A stretch of DNA of 64,000 bases from JAEKNW01 sp963678375 (GTDB taxonomy: Bacteria; Cloacimonadota; Cloacimonadia; Cloacimonadales; JAFGVF01): positions 930,001-994,000 of the forward strand of contig OY782831.1 of the NCBI GenBank assembly GCA_963678375.2. The letters are read 5' to 3'. Each line of letters opens with the position of its first letter. Position 1 is the stretch's first letter. Both the position numbers and the translations under genes were made by a program. Shown here in pieces: positions 8,249-17,836 of the stretch. The notes beneath the pieces are model-generated. The model searched no databases. It was not told the DNA's origin and saw only the letters and a list, made by a program, of their open reading frames with translations.

Positions 8249-11161
8249 TTATTTAGTCAATAGAATTTTTCTAGTAACATTTGTGTTAGCTTGTTTCATT
8301 CTTATAAAATAGATACCTGAAGCAACCTTTGAACCATTATTATTATCTCCATTCCAGATAACTCTATGGCTACCAATTGCTCTATTTTCATTCAATAAAG
8401 ATTTAACAACTTGTCCTTTAATGTTATATACTTTAATCTCAACTTGGCCTTCTTCAGCAACATTAAAGAGAATATTAGTTGTAGGATTAAAAGGATTAGG
8501 ATAGTTATGTAACATAGCATTGCCTTCCATAACTTCTACAAGATCTTTGTTACCTACATACTCAAATACACCTTGATCAGGAACTGTTCCATCACTATCA
8601 GATTCTTCAGTTGGGTCACCTGCATCAATACATGGTGAGGTAGGATTAAGTTGGAATTCAACAAATTTACTAGCAAAGTCTGATTTAGTTGAAACACCAT
8701 CATTTGTGCCAACAAAATCAGGGAGCTCATTGATATTAGCGATACCTGGGAAAATGTCACCATTAGGAAGAGATATATTATTATATCTTGCTTCAACATA
8801 GTTATGACTTGAGACAATATTATTACCAGGATTATCATTCCAAATAATATTATTAACAAGCTCTGAAGGAGTATATTGAGATAATACAGCTTTTTCATAA
8901 TTAACAAGTGTATTATGTTTCATCACATTATCATTTATATTTTTAACATCGATTCCTTTTGAGTTCATCTTTTCGTATGTTATGAAGATTAAATTTCTGT
9001 TAATTATAGTTTCTGCATTTGAACCATCGATCTTGATAGCAGGATCACATGATTTAACCACGTTGTTAGAAATTGAAGAAGTTACCTTTCCTCTAACTTG
9101 TATTCCTTTGAAATTTCCTCTTCTTGCTTCAGACTGATAAATTTCTGTATGTTCAATACTAGCTTGAACATGGTTGTTATAGTTATTTTTGAGATAAATA
9201 GATTGGTCATAATCTGTAATATGACTGTTGTCTACAAAAAGATTAATAGCACCTTTCAAATAAATAGCTTTAGTATTTATTCTATCAGAATCGTAGTTAC
9301 TAATAACAGCATTTATTATGTTGGCATTGGCTGAACTTGAACCTGATGTACAAAAAATAGCATTATCATAGTTTTGGATATTAATGTTTTCAATATTTAT
9401 ATCATTCTGACCTTTGAATCTCACACCATAATTATTCCATGAAGAAACATTATTTGGTAAGGTAATATTTGTTAATGTTTGAAGACCAGTTGATTTGAAA
9501 TCAATTCCATTATCATAGTTTTCTACATCAGTATTATTACAAGTTAAGTTAACATTTCCTTCAATGAAGATACCTGTTGTATTCCACAATCTATCTTCTT
9601 TCCAGCTATCAGGTGAATAATATATTCTTATTACATCCATAGTAGGAGTAGTTGGTTCATGAGCATCATCATCGTCATCATCTGCTTTAATAGTGATACC
9701 TTCATCATAGTTCTCTATTTCAATATCTGTCATAGCTGGATTTACTTGACCTTCTACATAGATACCTTTAGTTTCCCACAATCTATCACTTTTCCAGCTA
9801 TCAGGTGAATAATATATTCTTATTACATCCATAGTAGGAGTAGTTGGTTCATGTCCATCATCATCGTCATCATCTGCTTTAATAGTGATACCTTCATCAT
9901 AGTTCTCTATTTCAATATCTGTCATAGCTGGATTTACTTGACCTTCTACATAGATACCTTTAGTTTCCCACAATCTATCACTTTTCCAGCTATCAGGTGA
10001 ATAATATATTCTTATTACATCCATAGTAGGAGTAGTTGGTTCATGAGCATCATCATCATCATCTTCACCAGCTTTAATAGTGATACCTTCATCATAGTTC
10101 TCTATTTCAATATCTGTCATAGCTGGATTTACTTGGCCTTCAACATAGATACCTTTAGTTTCCCACAATCTATCACTTTTCCAGCTATCAGGTGAATAAT
10201 ATATTCTTATTACATCCATAGTAGGAGTAGTTGGGGCATGAGGTTCATCATCGTCATCGTCTGCTTTAATAGTGATGCCTTCATCATAGTTCTCTATTTC
10301 AACATCATTAAAACTAGGATTTACTTGACCTTCTACATAGATACCTTTTGTTGTTTCTGTTCTTCCACTCTTCCAGCTATCAGGTGAATAATATATTCTT
10401 ATTACATCCATTGTTGGGGTGGTAGGTTCATGAGCATCATCATCGTCATCTTCTGCTTTAATGGTGATACCTTCATCATAGTTTTCTATTTCAATATTTG
10501 TGAGTATTGGAGCAACATCGGTATCCATATAAATACCTTTAGTAGCAACAGTTCTTCCATTTTTCCAACTATCAGGTGAATAATATATTCTTATTACATC
10601 CATTGTTGGGGTGGTTGGGGCATGAGGTTCATCATCATCATCCTCATTACCTTTGATGGTAACACCTGTCATATAGCCATAAATTTCAACATTGCTAATT
10701 GTTGATTGATTAGCATCACCAACATATAAACCTTCTTGGAAATCTGGATCATCATAACCTATAATATTACAATATTCTACATTATTGGTTTTATAAAGAG
10801 ATAAACCCTTGCAAGCACCGACAATATTAGTATGAGAAAAGTTTCCATTTTCAGAATTTACTTCAATACCAAGCCAAGTTGTTGTTTCAGTAACACCTTG
10901 GATATAGACTATATCCTCTTCAAGACCATTTACATAAATAGGCCCGTAAGCGGTTATGCGTTTATCGGCATCTACCAATACCACTACACCAGGATCAATA
11001 GTTAATGACTGACCCTGAGGTATTTCAATATTTGTTGTGATGACATAAGGGCTACCGTTAGTGGTCCAATTACCATACACATCAGTATAATCAATGATAG
11101 TTTCCGAAAAGACCAGTATCGATAAGAATAAAAGACTAAAAATTAGTAAAAACTTTTTCAT
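8249..11161 (-). CDS. Secreted beta-helix-like protein with six Asp-rich tandem repeats and a C-terminal sorting domain
   Basis: 970 residues. A signal peptide (MKKFLLIFSLLFLSILVFS) is followed by a region resembling pectate-lyase-type right-handed beta-helix proteins. The centre has six near-identical 64-65-residue repeats. Each has an acidic run (4-5 Asp), HEPTTPTMDVIRIYYSPDSW and an ENYDEGITIKA strand. The last ~80 residues carry PNPFNPTT and end in RKILLTK: the FlgD-like fold used as a type IX-style sorting signal in the FCB group. This suggests export across the outer membrane and surface anchoring. The Asp runs may bind calcium (inference). A sigma-54 promoter lies 55-70 bp upstream, and a sigma-54 activator gene is the next gene upstream. 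The exact function is unknown; adhesion or carbohydrate binding are options. Confidence 0.85.
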   Translation of the reverse strand: MKKFLLIFSLLFLSILVFSETIIDYTDVYGNWTTNGSPYVITTNIEIPQGQSLTIDPGVVVLVDADKRITAYGPIYVNGLEEDIVYIQGVTETTTWLGIEVNSENGNFSHTNIVGACKGLSLYKTNNVEYCNIIGYDDPDFQEGLYVGDANQSTISNVEIYGYMTGVTIKGNEDDDDEPHAPTTPTMDVIRIYYSPDSWKNGRTVATKGIYMDTDVAPILTNIEIENYDEGITIKAEDDDDDAHEPTTPTMDVIRIYYSPDSWKSGRTETTKGIYVEGQVNPSFNDVEIENYDEGITIKADDDDDEPHAPTTPTMDVIRIYYSPDSWKSDRLWETKGIYVEGQVNPAMTDIEIENYDEGITIKAGEDDDDDAHEPTTPTMDVIRIYYSPDSWKSDRLWETKGIYVEGQVNPAMTDIEIENYDEGITIKADDDDDDGHEPTTPTMDVIRIYYSPDSWKSDRLWETKGIYVEGQVNPAMTDIEIENYDEGITIKADDDDDDAHEPTTPTMDVIRIYYSPDSWKEDRLWNTTGIFIEGNVNLTCNNTDVENYDNGIDFKSTGLQTLTNITLPNNVSSWNNYGVRFKGQNDINIENINIQNYDNAIFCTSGSSSANANIINAVISNYDSDRINTKAIYLKGAINLFVDNSHITDYDQSIYLKNNYNNHVQASIEHTEIYQSEARRGNFKGIQVRGKVTSSISNNVVKSCDPAIKIDGSNAETIINRNLIFITYEKMNSKGIDVKNINDNVMKHNTLVNYEKAVLSQYTPSELVNNIIWNDNPGNNIVSSHNYVEARYNNISLPNGDIFPGIANINELPDFVGTNDGVSTKSDFASKFVEFQLNPTSPCIDAGDPTEESDSDGTVPDQGVFEYVGNKDLVEVMEGNAMLHNYPNPFNPTTNILFNVAEEGQVEIKVYNIKGQVVKSLLNENRAIGSHRVIWNGDNNNGSKVASGIYFIRMKQANTNVTRKILLTK
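9590..10650 (-). repeat. Coding tandem repeat, six ~193-bp units
   Basis: The shared CCA(G/A)CTATCAGGTGAATAAT segment recurs at about 9602, 9793, 9986, 10181, 10373 and 10565, a period of 191-195 bp. The units at about 9793, 9986 and 10181 are almost identical at the DNA level, including synonymous positions; the outer two are more diverged. This indicates recent expansion by unequal recombination or slippage inside the secreted-protein gene. Variation in copy number between strains would be expected. Confidence 0.9.
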
Positions 11162-11216
11162 AATTTCCTCATTTATAGGTTTAATGTTTATTTTTCTCTC
11201 ATTTACATTATATTAT

Positions 11217-11232
11217 TGCAAGACTAGTTCCA
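11217..11232 (-). promoter_or_regulatory. Sigma-54 promoter of the repeat-protein gene
   Basis: On the minus strand the sequence is TGGAACTAGTCTTGCA. It matches the consensus TGGCACG-N4-TTGCA at all but two positions, with GG (-24) and GC (-12) exactly 10 nt apart. The predicted start is near 11206, giving a leader of about 45 nt to the ATG at 11161, which has a GAGGAAATT ribosome binding site. The next gene upstream on the same strand encodes an NtrC-type activator. Confidence 0.75.
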
Positions 11233-11369
11233 ATAATTTATATTTTTAAGTATTCTATGTTAACCTTTAAAATACAAGGACATAGAGCATTTTTTTTCTA
11301 AGTTATCTATCAATAGCCCAGCAAGATATTTTCTAAAGTGTGGCAATTTTGGGACTATTCTCTAATTAA

Positions 11370-12719
11370 TCACAACTCATTTATTTTAAGTTCTGACATC
11401 TTTCTATAAAGTGTTTTTCTATTAATCTGAAGCTTTTTGGCAGCTTCGCTTTTATTCCATCTACATTGGTCAAGGGCTTCCAAGATTAGATCCCTTTCTG
11501 TTTCTTTAAGAACATCATAAAACCCTGCCTTATCACTTAATCGCGATTTTGTTTCATTTTCTTCACTATTTATAGAAAGATGCTCTGGTAGAATAATTGA
11601 ACCTGAGCAATATAAAGAGGCAGTAAACAGAACATGTTTAAATTCTCTCACATTACCCTTCCAATCGTATTCTTGTAGAATTTTAACCGCTTCTTTTGAT
11701 ATTTCACTAATAGATTTATCTAACTCTTTATTTGCTTTGTTTATAAAGAAAAGAGCCATCTTTTTCAAATCTTCCTCGCGTTCATTCAAGTCCGGTACTT
11801 CTATAGAAACTTCATTAAGTCTATAAAAAAGGTCTTCTCTAAATTTACCCTCTTTGATAAGTGGCTGACAAGAAACATTAGTAGTTGCAATTATTCTAAA
11901 ATCTGACTGAACCTCTTTATTAGAACCTATCGGATAAAACTTCTTTTCTTGAATAGCTCTCAGTAGTTTAGCTTGGCTATTAAGCGGCAGGTTAGTTATC
12001 TCATCAAGGAGGATAGTTCCTTTATCTGCTAATTCAAATTTCCCTTTATGACCGTGAGCACCAGTATAAGCTCCTTTGGCAGAGCCAAAGAGTTCGTTCT
12101 CTATCAAGTTTTCTGGGATTGCCCCACAATCTACAGCAACAAATGGCTGATTAGCTCTCTTACTATATTGATATAAGAGCTTAGCAAAGACTTCTTTACC
12201 AGTACCACTTTTCCCAGTAACAAGAACATTAAGGTTTGTTGGAGCAATCACCTTTATTCGACCAACAAGGTTATTGATAATAGGACTTTCACCAATATAG
12301 ATGTCTTCACTGGCACTAATATCTTGATAATTACTTTTACTACCGACAATTTTATCAATCAATGAAAGAAGTTCATTCTTCTTTATAGGTTTTAGCAAGA
12401 AATCAGCGACACCATACTTCATGACTTTTATCACATCAGAAACTCTCGACGTACCTGAAATAACAATTATCTCAGTATTATCAGATATTTTACGTGCTTC
12501 TGGGATTAGGTCAATTCCTGAATCTTGTCCCATATAAACGTCTAAGAGCATAACATCAATATCTTCACTCTTTAGAATCTCTCTTGCTTCTTGATTATTT
12601 GAAGCACAAAAGAGTGAAAAGTTACTGTTAGCTAGAAAATCTGAGAATAGTTTTTGAATAACTATTTCATCATCTACTATTAATATATTAGCTCTACTAT
12701 TTTGCTTGATGTTTTTCAT
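11370..12719 (-). CDS. NtrC-family sigma-54-dependent response regulator
   Basis: 449 residues. The receiver domain covers about 10-125, with the DD acidic pair at 16-17 and phospho-acceptor D60 in MLLDVYMG. The sigma-54 AAA+ domain follows (Walker A TGKSGTGKE; the sigma-contacting loop reads GAYTGA rather than GAFTGA, a common functional variant; Walker B ILLDEI). A Fis-type helix-turn-helix closes the protein (NKSEAAKKLQINRKTLYRKM). Phosphorylation should drive ATP-dependent opening of sigma-54 promoters. The divergently spaced sigma-54 promoter at 11217-11232 lies just downstream and is the obvious candidate target. No cognate kinase gene is adjacent. Confidence 0.93.
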   Translation of the reverse strand: MKNIKQNSRANILIVDDEIVIQKLFSDFLANSNFSLFCASNNQEAREILKSEDIDVMLLDVYMGQDSGIDLIPEARKISDNTEIIVISGTSRVSDVIKVMKYGVADFLLKPIKKNELLSLIDKIVGSKSNYQDISASEDIYIGESPIINNLVGRIKVIAPTNLNVLVTGKSGTGKEVFAKLLYQYSKRANQPFVAVDCGAIPENLIENELFGSAKGAYTGAHGHKGKFELADKGTILLDEITNLPLNSQAKLLRAIQEKKFYPIGSNKEVQSDFRIIATTNVSCQPLIKEGKFREDLFYRLNEVSIEVPDLNEREEDLKKMALFFINKANKELDKSISEISKEAVKILQEYDWKGNVREFKHVLFTASLYCSGSIILPEHLSINSEENETKSRLSDKAGFYDVLKETERDLILEALDQCRWNKSEAAKKLQINRKTLYRKMSELKINEL

Positions 12720-12822
12720 GGTTTTATTTTGTCGTTGTCACAAATTTCTGTCAAGATAATAATTGCAACATATTATTTATTTTTAGTTAAACAGTGTACC
12801 ATAAGTATGAAAGTACAGTATT

Positions 12823-15417
12823 TTAAAACTTTTTAATTATTGATTCAACAGCATTTAAAGCTTCAGTTATCTTATCAACATCCTTACCACCAGCCATAGC
12901 TGAATCAGGTCTTCCACCACCTTTACCACCTACAATAGTAGCTAGTTGTCCAACAATTTTCCCTGCTTGGTACTGCTTTGTTAAATCTGAAGTTACAACT
13001 GTTAGCAATGAAACTTTGTTACCTAGATTAGCTATTAGAACTCCAATTCCACTCTTGAGTCTATCTTTTAATTGATCTCCTAAGTTTCTCAAATCGTTAG
13101 GATTATCAACTTGAACTTGACTAATTACAAGTTTTGTAGTCCCAAGTAATTTAGCATTGCTTAACAAGTCATTAACTAAAGAAGAAGCTTGTTTTGCCTT
13201 CATTTCTTCAATCTCACGTTTTAAGTCACGATTATCAACAAGAGCTTTTTTGACCTTCTCAACTAAATTTTTATCATTAGCAGACAATAGTTCCTTAATA
13301 TTTGTTAGCTTGTCTTCTAAACTACTAAAATATTGGAATACTTGCTGACCTGTTATAGCTTCAATTCTTCTAATACCTGCTGCAGAAGATGATTCGGAGA
13401 TTATTTTGAAAGGTCCAATTTCACCAGTAGCTTTTACATGAGTTCCTCCACAAAGTTCCATAGAAAAGTCAGCTACAGAGACCACCCTTACTTGATCACC
13501 ATACTTCTCACCAAATAAAGCCATTGCACCAGCCTTCTTAGCCTCTTCTATTGATTGTACAGCAACACTTACTGGACTATTCTCTCTTATCTCAGAGTTA
13601 ACAATATTTTCAACTTGGTTAATTTCATCTGGTGTCACTGCTGAGAAATGAGTAAAGTCAAACCTAAGTCCTTTTCCATCTACTAAGGAACCTTTTTGTT
13701 GAACATGACTTCCCAAAACTTGTCTTAAGGCTGAATGGAGTAAGTGGGTAGCAGTATGATTAGATGCAGTGTCTCTCCTAACAGATTGGTTAACAGAAGC
13801 TAAGACATTCTTACTTGTAATTTCTCCTTCAATCAATTTACCTAAATGAACAAAGCTATCAGCAAGCTTTTTCACATCATAAACTTGTATCAAGAAGTTA
13901 TCACCTTTAATCAGACCTTTATCACCTGTTTGCCCCCCTGACTCTGCATAAAATGGACTTTTATCAAGTACTACTTTAACAAGATTTTTATCTTCTAAAG
14001 CATAGCGTAAGATAGTACTATGACAAGTCAAACTATCATAACCTACAAAGTTAGTTTGTTGATTTTTTTCCAAAACTACCCAATCAGTATCATCATGATC
14101 CATTGAAAACTTTGAACTATTTCGAGCTCTTTCTTTTTGTTCCTCCATAGCTTGTTCAAAGCCTTGCATATCAACCAATAATCCTCTTTCTTCAGCTAGT
14201 ATATTAGTTAAATCAATTGGAAAGCCAAAAGTATCGTATAGAGTAAAAGCATCCTTTCCGGGAATAGTCTTTTCTTCTAATGAGTTAATAATATCTTCAA
14301 ACTTTTCTAATCCTTTATCAAGCGTTTGATTGAATCTTTCTTCCTCAGCCTTAATAACCATCATAATATAGTCTCTTTTATCTTTCAGCTCACTAAAGTG
14401 ATCACCCATAACTGAGATAACAGAATCAACTAACTTATATAAGAAGGGCTCTTTCAAACCTATCTTTCTTCCATATCGGGCAGCTCTTCTCAGAATTCTT
14501 CTAAGAACATAGCCTCTTCCTTCATTGGAAGGCATGCCTCCGTCACTTAAAGCAAAGGTTAAGCATCTAATATGGTCAGCAATAACTCTGTGAGATACTG
14601 ACTTTTCAGAATCATATTCCACTCCTGAAATCTTGCTAATATCATTAATTATTGGCATGAAGAGGTCAGTATGATAATTTGAATCTTTATTTTGGAGAAT
14701 CTGACAAATTCTTTCAAAACCAGAACCAGTATCAACATGAGTTTTCTTAAGAGGGGTTAAGGAAGCATCACTTTCTCTAAAGTATTGCATAAAGACAAGA
14801 TTCCAGATCTCCATATAACGGTGGCAATCACCATTAACTTCACACTTATGCTGACCTTGGACTCCACAATAATCCTCACCTCTATCATAATGAATTTCAG
14901 TACAAGGGCCACAAGGACCAGTCTCCCCCATCTCCCAGAAATTATCCTTATCGCCATGATAGCTGATATGGCTTGGGTCGATATCGGTAACCTCTTTCCA
15001 TAAATCGTAAGCTTCTTGATCTGAATGATGAACAGTAGCATAAAGTTTAGATTTATCAAGCTTCCAGACGTCAGTTATAAGTTCCCAGGCCCAAGAAATA
15101 GCTTCTTTTTTGTAGTAATCTCCAAAAGACCAGTTACCTAGCATTTCGAAAAAAGTATGATGATAACCATCTTTTCCCACTTCGTCTAGATCATTATGTT
15201 TCCCACCAGCTCTAATACATTTTTGTGAGTTCACTGCTCGTAAATACTTAGCTTCTACTTTATCTAAAAAAATATCTTTGAACTGATTCATACCAGCATT
15301 GATAAATAATAAGGTGGGGTCATCTTGTGGAACAACAGGTGATGATTTAACAAAGGTGTGACCTTTGCTCTTAAAAAAATCTATAAATTGAGCTCTTATT
15401 TCGCTACTTTTTTTCAT
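12823..15417 (-). CDS. alaS: Alanyl-tRNA synthetase
   Basis: 864 residues, the normal bacterial length. The class II catalytic core is at the N-terminus (FIDFFKSKGHTFVKSSPVVP, INAGMNQFKDIF, HHTFFEMLGNWSFGDYYK). The editing domain has the zinc-binding NHTATHLLHSAL and CGGTH motifs, and the C-terminal DHHA1/C-Ala part has GGKGGGRPDSAMAGG. It ligates alanine to tRNA-Ala and clears mischarged Ser/Gly. ATG 15417 has GGAG 8 nt upstream. It lies downstream of buk on the same strand, but a terminator separates them. Confidence 0.98.
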   Translation of the reverse strand: MKKSSEIRAQFIDFFKSKGHTFVKSSPVVPQDDPTLLFINAGMNQFKDIFLDKVEAKYLRAVNSQKCIRAGGKHNDLDEVGKDGYHHTFFEMLGNWSFGDYYKKEAISWAWELITDVWKLDKSKLYATVHHSDQEAYDLWKEVTDIDPSHISYHGDKDNFWEMGETGPCGPCTEIHYDRGEDYCGVQGQHKCEVNGDCHRYMEIWNLVFMQYFRESDASLTPLKKTHVDTGSGFERICQILQNKDSNYHTDLFMPIINDISKISGVEYDSEKSVSHRVIADHIRCLTFALSDGGMPSNEGRGYVLRRILRRAARYGRKIGLKEPFLYKLVDSVISVMGDHFSELKDKRDYIMMVIKAEEERFNQTLDKGLEKFEDIINSLEEKTIPGKDAFTLYDTFGFPIDLTNILAEERGLLVDMQGFEQAMEEQKERARNSSKFSMDHDDTDWVVLEKNQQTNFVGYDSLTCHSTILRYALEDKNLVKVVLDKSPFYAESGGQTGDKGLIKGDNFLIQVYDVKKLADSFVHLGKLIEGEITSKNVLASVNQSVRRDTASNHTATHLLHSALRQVLGSHVQQKGSLVDGKGLRFDFTHFSAVTPDEINQVENIVNSEIRENSPVSVAVQSIEEAKKAGAMALFGEKYGDQVRVVSVADFSMELCGGTHVKATGEIGPFKIISESSSAAGIRRIEAITGQQVFQYFSSLEDKLTNIKELLSANDKNLVEKVKKALVDNRDLKREIEEMKAKQASSLVNDLLSNAKLLGTTKLVISQVQVDNPNDLRNLGDQLKDRLKSGIGVLIANLGNKVSLLTVVTSDLTKQYQAGKIVGQLATIVGGKGGGRPDSAMAGGKDVDKITEALNAVESIIKKF

Positions 15418-15484
15418 AATTATTTCTCCGTAAAGTTATTAATATTAATCTATTGTAACAAGGAGAAAAATAGGCTTTTTGTGT

Positions 15485-15519
15485 CAAGTAAAAAGAAAGG
15501 CACGATTGTTCGTGCCTTT
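15485..15519 (-). terminator. Intrinsic terminator of buk
   Basis: A perfect 10-bp stem (15496-15505 with 15510-15519, arms AAAGGCACGA/TCGTGCCTTT, 4-nt loop) is followed on the minus strand by TCTTTTTACTT. It starts 27 nt past the buk stop. Confidence 0.9.
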
Positions 15520-15545
15520 GCTAATTTATCTAATTATTTTATTAA

Positions 15546-16625
15546 CTATTTACCATATATCTTGGCTTCTTCTAGTCCTTTAAGAACCCTAGTACCACCT
15601 TGACAAAGGGCTTCCATTTCTTTTTCACCTGGGAAGAGTTCAATCGGAGCAATGAATTCTACTCTATCAGAGATAGTTTTGACAATAAGGTCATTATAAA
15701 CCAAGCCACCTGACATGAAAATTACATCAACTTTTCCACTTAGAACAGTCGCACAGGCACCAACTTCTTTAGCTACTTGATAGCACATAGCATCTTGAAT
15801 TAACTTAGCTTTTTTATCACCCTTATTGATCATTTCTGCTACATCTCTACCATCATCTGTTCCCAAATAAGCAAGGTATCCAGCTTTTTTTGATAAATAA
15901 CCTAGTAATTCTTTTTTTGTATATTCTCCAGAGTAACACATTTCAATAAGGTCGCCTATTGGTAAAGCACCTGCACGCTGAGGAGAAAATGGTCCCATAC
16001 CTAAGAGGGCATTGTTTACATCAACAACTCTACCTTCTTTGATAGCAGCAACAGAAACTCCGCCACCCATATGGATACCAATCATATTACATTGTGATAA
16101 TGGTTTTCCTAATTTATCTGCTAAAAGTCTGGCAATATATCTAATATTTAAAGCATGGAAAAGTGATTGTCTTTTTATTTCTGGGATACCAGAGATTCTA
16201 GCAATCTCATCAAACTCATCAACCACAACTGGGTCAACGATATAAGCAGGTATATTATAGTCATTAGCTATGGATTCAGAGATGAATGCACCAAGATTTG
16301 AAGCATGAATTCTACCCCATAAAGCTGGGTCACTAAGATCTTTTTTCATTTCATCATTAACTGCATAAGTACCACCAGCAATAGCTTTCATCAAGCCCCC
16401 ACGGCCTACAACTGCTGCTAAAGTTTTTGGATCCACCTTGTTTTCTGCCATTGCTTCTAAAACTAATTTTTTTCGGTAATCATACTGCTCGATTATACCA
16501 CCAAATTCTTCTAAAACTTCTGCATCATGTCTTAATGTTTTAGTAAATACTTCTGTAGCATCATCATATACTGCGATTTTTGTTGATGTTGAACCAGGAT
16601 TAATTGCTAGTACGCGATTTTCCAT
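15546..16625 (-). CDS. buk: Butyrate kinase
   Basis: 359 residues of the acetate/butyrate kinase (ASKHA) fold, typical Buk length. NPGSTSTKIAVYDD at the N-terminus is the phosphate-1 motif. GRGGLMKAIAGGTYAVN, GIHMGGGVSVAA and NNALLGMGPFSPQRAG follow the Buk family, and MSGGLVYND is the adenosine motif. It interconverts butyryl-phosphate plus ADP with butyrate plus ATP, or acts on branched-chain acyl phosphates in amino-acid fermenters. ATG 16625 has a GGAGGAAC ribosome binding site. It is flanked by its own promoter and terminator, so it is monocistronic. The usual partner phosphotransbutyrylase is not in this window. Confidence 0.95.
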   Translation of the reverse strand: MENRVLAINPGSTSTKIAVYDDATEVFTKTLRHDAEVLEEFGGIIEQYDYRKKLVLEAMAENKVDPKTLAAVVGRGGLMKAIAGGTYAVNDEMKKDLSDPALWGRIHASNLGAFISESIANDYNIPAYIVDPVVVDEFDEIARISGIPEIKRQSLFHALNIRYIARLLADKLGKPLSQCNMIGIHMGGGVSVAAIKEGRVVDVNNALLGMGPFSPQRAGALPIGDLIEMCYSGEYTKKELLGYLSKKAGYLAYLGTDDGRDVAEMINKGDKKAKLIQDAMCYQVAKEVGACATVLSGKVDVIFMSGGLVYNDLIVKTISDRVEFIAPIELFPGEKEMEALCQGGTRVLKGLEEAKIYGK

Positions 16626-16659
16626 TGTTCCTCCATATCTTGATTTTATTATTTTCCAA

Positions 16660-16687
16660 AATTTAGCATAAGGGGTGTTATGGTCAA
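16660..16687 (-). promoter_or_regulatory. Probable sigma-70 promoter of buk
   Basis: On the minus strand, TTGACC (16687-16682) and TAAATT (16665-16660) are separated by 16 nt. The expected start lies about 30 nt upstream of the buk ATG. Five of six bases match at -35 and four of six at -10. Confidence 0.5.
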
Positions 16688-16743
16688 GAAGTAATTTAAT
16701 AAAAAAAAATCATGATAAAAGAGAATTAATGATTGAAATAAAA

Positions 16744-17694
16744 TTATTTTACTGTAGATGTCTTATATAAAAAATATTTTTCTAGATCTGGTTTAATCAA
16801 AAACCAATCAAAATCCTCATAAAATTGATTTTGTATTTGCCTAACCCATTTAAGTTGTTCTTGTGTTTGTAGTGAGAAGATTTTACTTCTCTTAAGCAAA
16901 CACGATATTTCAACCACAAAATTTTCACTGTAAATATTATTCTTGGGCAAATCTGACTTAAAATGTTTGCCTAACATTGAAAATTCAGTTGAACTATTAC
17001 AATCTCCAAATATAGTAATTGATAAAATCAAGTTTGGAGTTTCAATTTTATAGTCTCTTTTATAATTATCTCTACTAACAACTTCTAATTTAGCTCCTTT
17101 GGGTAATTTTGCTCCCAAGAACATACCCTCCCACATTGTGAAGGAATTATCTTCGAGAATAACTGACATTGTCTCATAAGTAATCTCTTCAAATACCTTA
17201 TTTGCTCCTTTAATAATATCTGATGTAGCATAAAATCCTGATATTCCATGAAAGCTTTTCATATTTACTTGCCAATGAATATGATATAGATCAGCAAACC
17301 AGCTCCAGAATGAAACTTCAAGTAAATCTAAGGAATTTTTTGTGAATTTTTGTTTATCACTGTAGTTTTTTTTGGCGAAACATTCCATATGTGTTATCTT
17401 TTGATAACCTTTAGAATGCTCTGAACCAATGTAAAATAATTTACTCGATAAATAGTCGTTATAATAAGACTCTTTATCCTTAAGTAGAACTACTCTTATA
17501 TTCTTTGAGAATTCGTTTTCTGTTGAGAATACATCAAAAATTATGAATATTGATGTAGCAAGAATAACACCAATTAACTTAAGAATAGTTAAATTCAATT
17601 TTGAACTTCCCCAATTGATTATTAAGAACCAAAAAATGACTACGATTAAGATTACCAAAATAAAAATAAGAATAAACGATATATAATGAGACAT
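16744..17694 (-). CDS. Hypothetical membrane-anchored protein
   Basis: 316 residues, family not recognised. Two hydrophobic segments lie at the N-terminus (about 6-27 and 38-54). The remaining ~260 residues are soluble and hydrophilic, with no clear catalytic motif; the chain ends near YFLYKTSTVK. The ATG has AAGGAA 5 nt upstream. The spacing to its neighbours (118 bp to buk, 142 bp to the DUF4145 gene) gives no operon support. Base composition matches the surroundings. Confidence 0.7.
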   Translation of the reverse strand: MSHYISFILIFILVILIVVIFWFLIINWGSSKLNLTILKLIGVILATSIFIIFDVFSTENEFSKNIRVVLLKDKESYYNDYLSSKLFYIGSEHSKGYQKITHMECFAKKNYSDKQKFTKNSLDLLEVSFWSWFADLYHIHWQVNMKSFHGISGFYATSDIIKGANKVFEEITYETMSVILEDNSFTMWEGMFLGAKLPKGAKLEVVSRDNYKRDYKIETPNLILSITIFGDCNSSTEFSMLGKHFKSDLPKNNIYSENFVVEISCLLKRSKIFSLQTQEQLKWVRQIQNQFYEDFDWFLIKPDLEKYFLYKTSTVK

Positions 17695-17836
17695 AGTATT
17701 TCCTTAAGATTTAAATATTATTAGGATAAATGATACCATCAAGATATCAATCAAAATTAGCAACAACTTTATATTTAGCAAATAACCTGCTTTATTCAAA
17801 CACCTTATTACTTACATAATATCCAAAATATACATA

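Noticed and set aside
8554..8907. 117-residue minus-strand open frame
   Set aside because: It is an out-of-frame shadow inside the secreted repeat protein, with no ribosome binding site and low-complexity sequence.
9590..10650. Regular ~193-bp repeats considered as a CRISPR-like array
   Set aside because: Units are far too long, have no spacers, and translate in frame as part of a 970-residue secreted protein.
14785..15003. Plus-strand open frame over alaS
   Set aside because: Antisense shadow of a strongly conserved gene; composition and motifs belong to AlaS on the minus strand.
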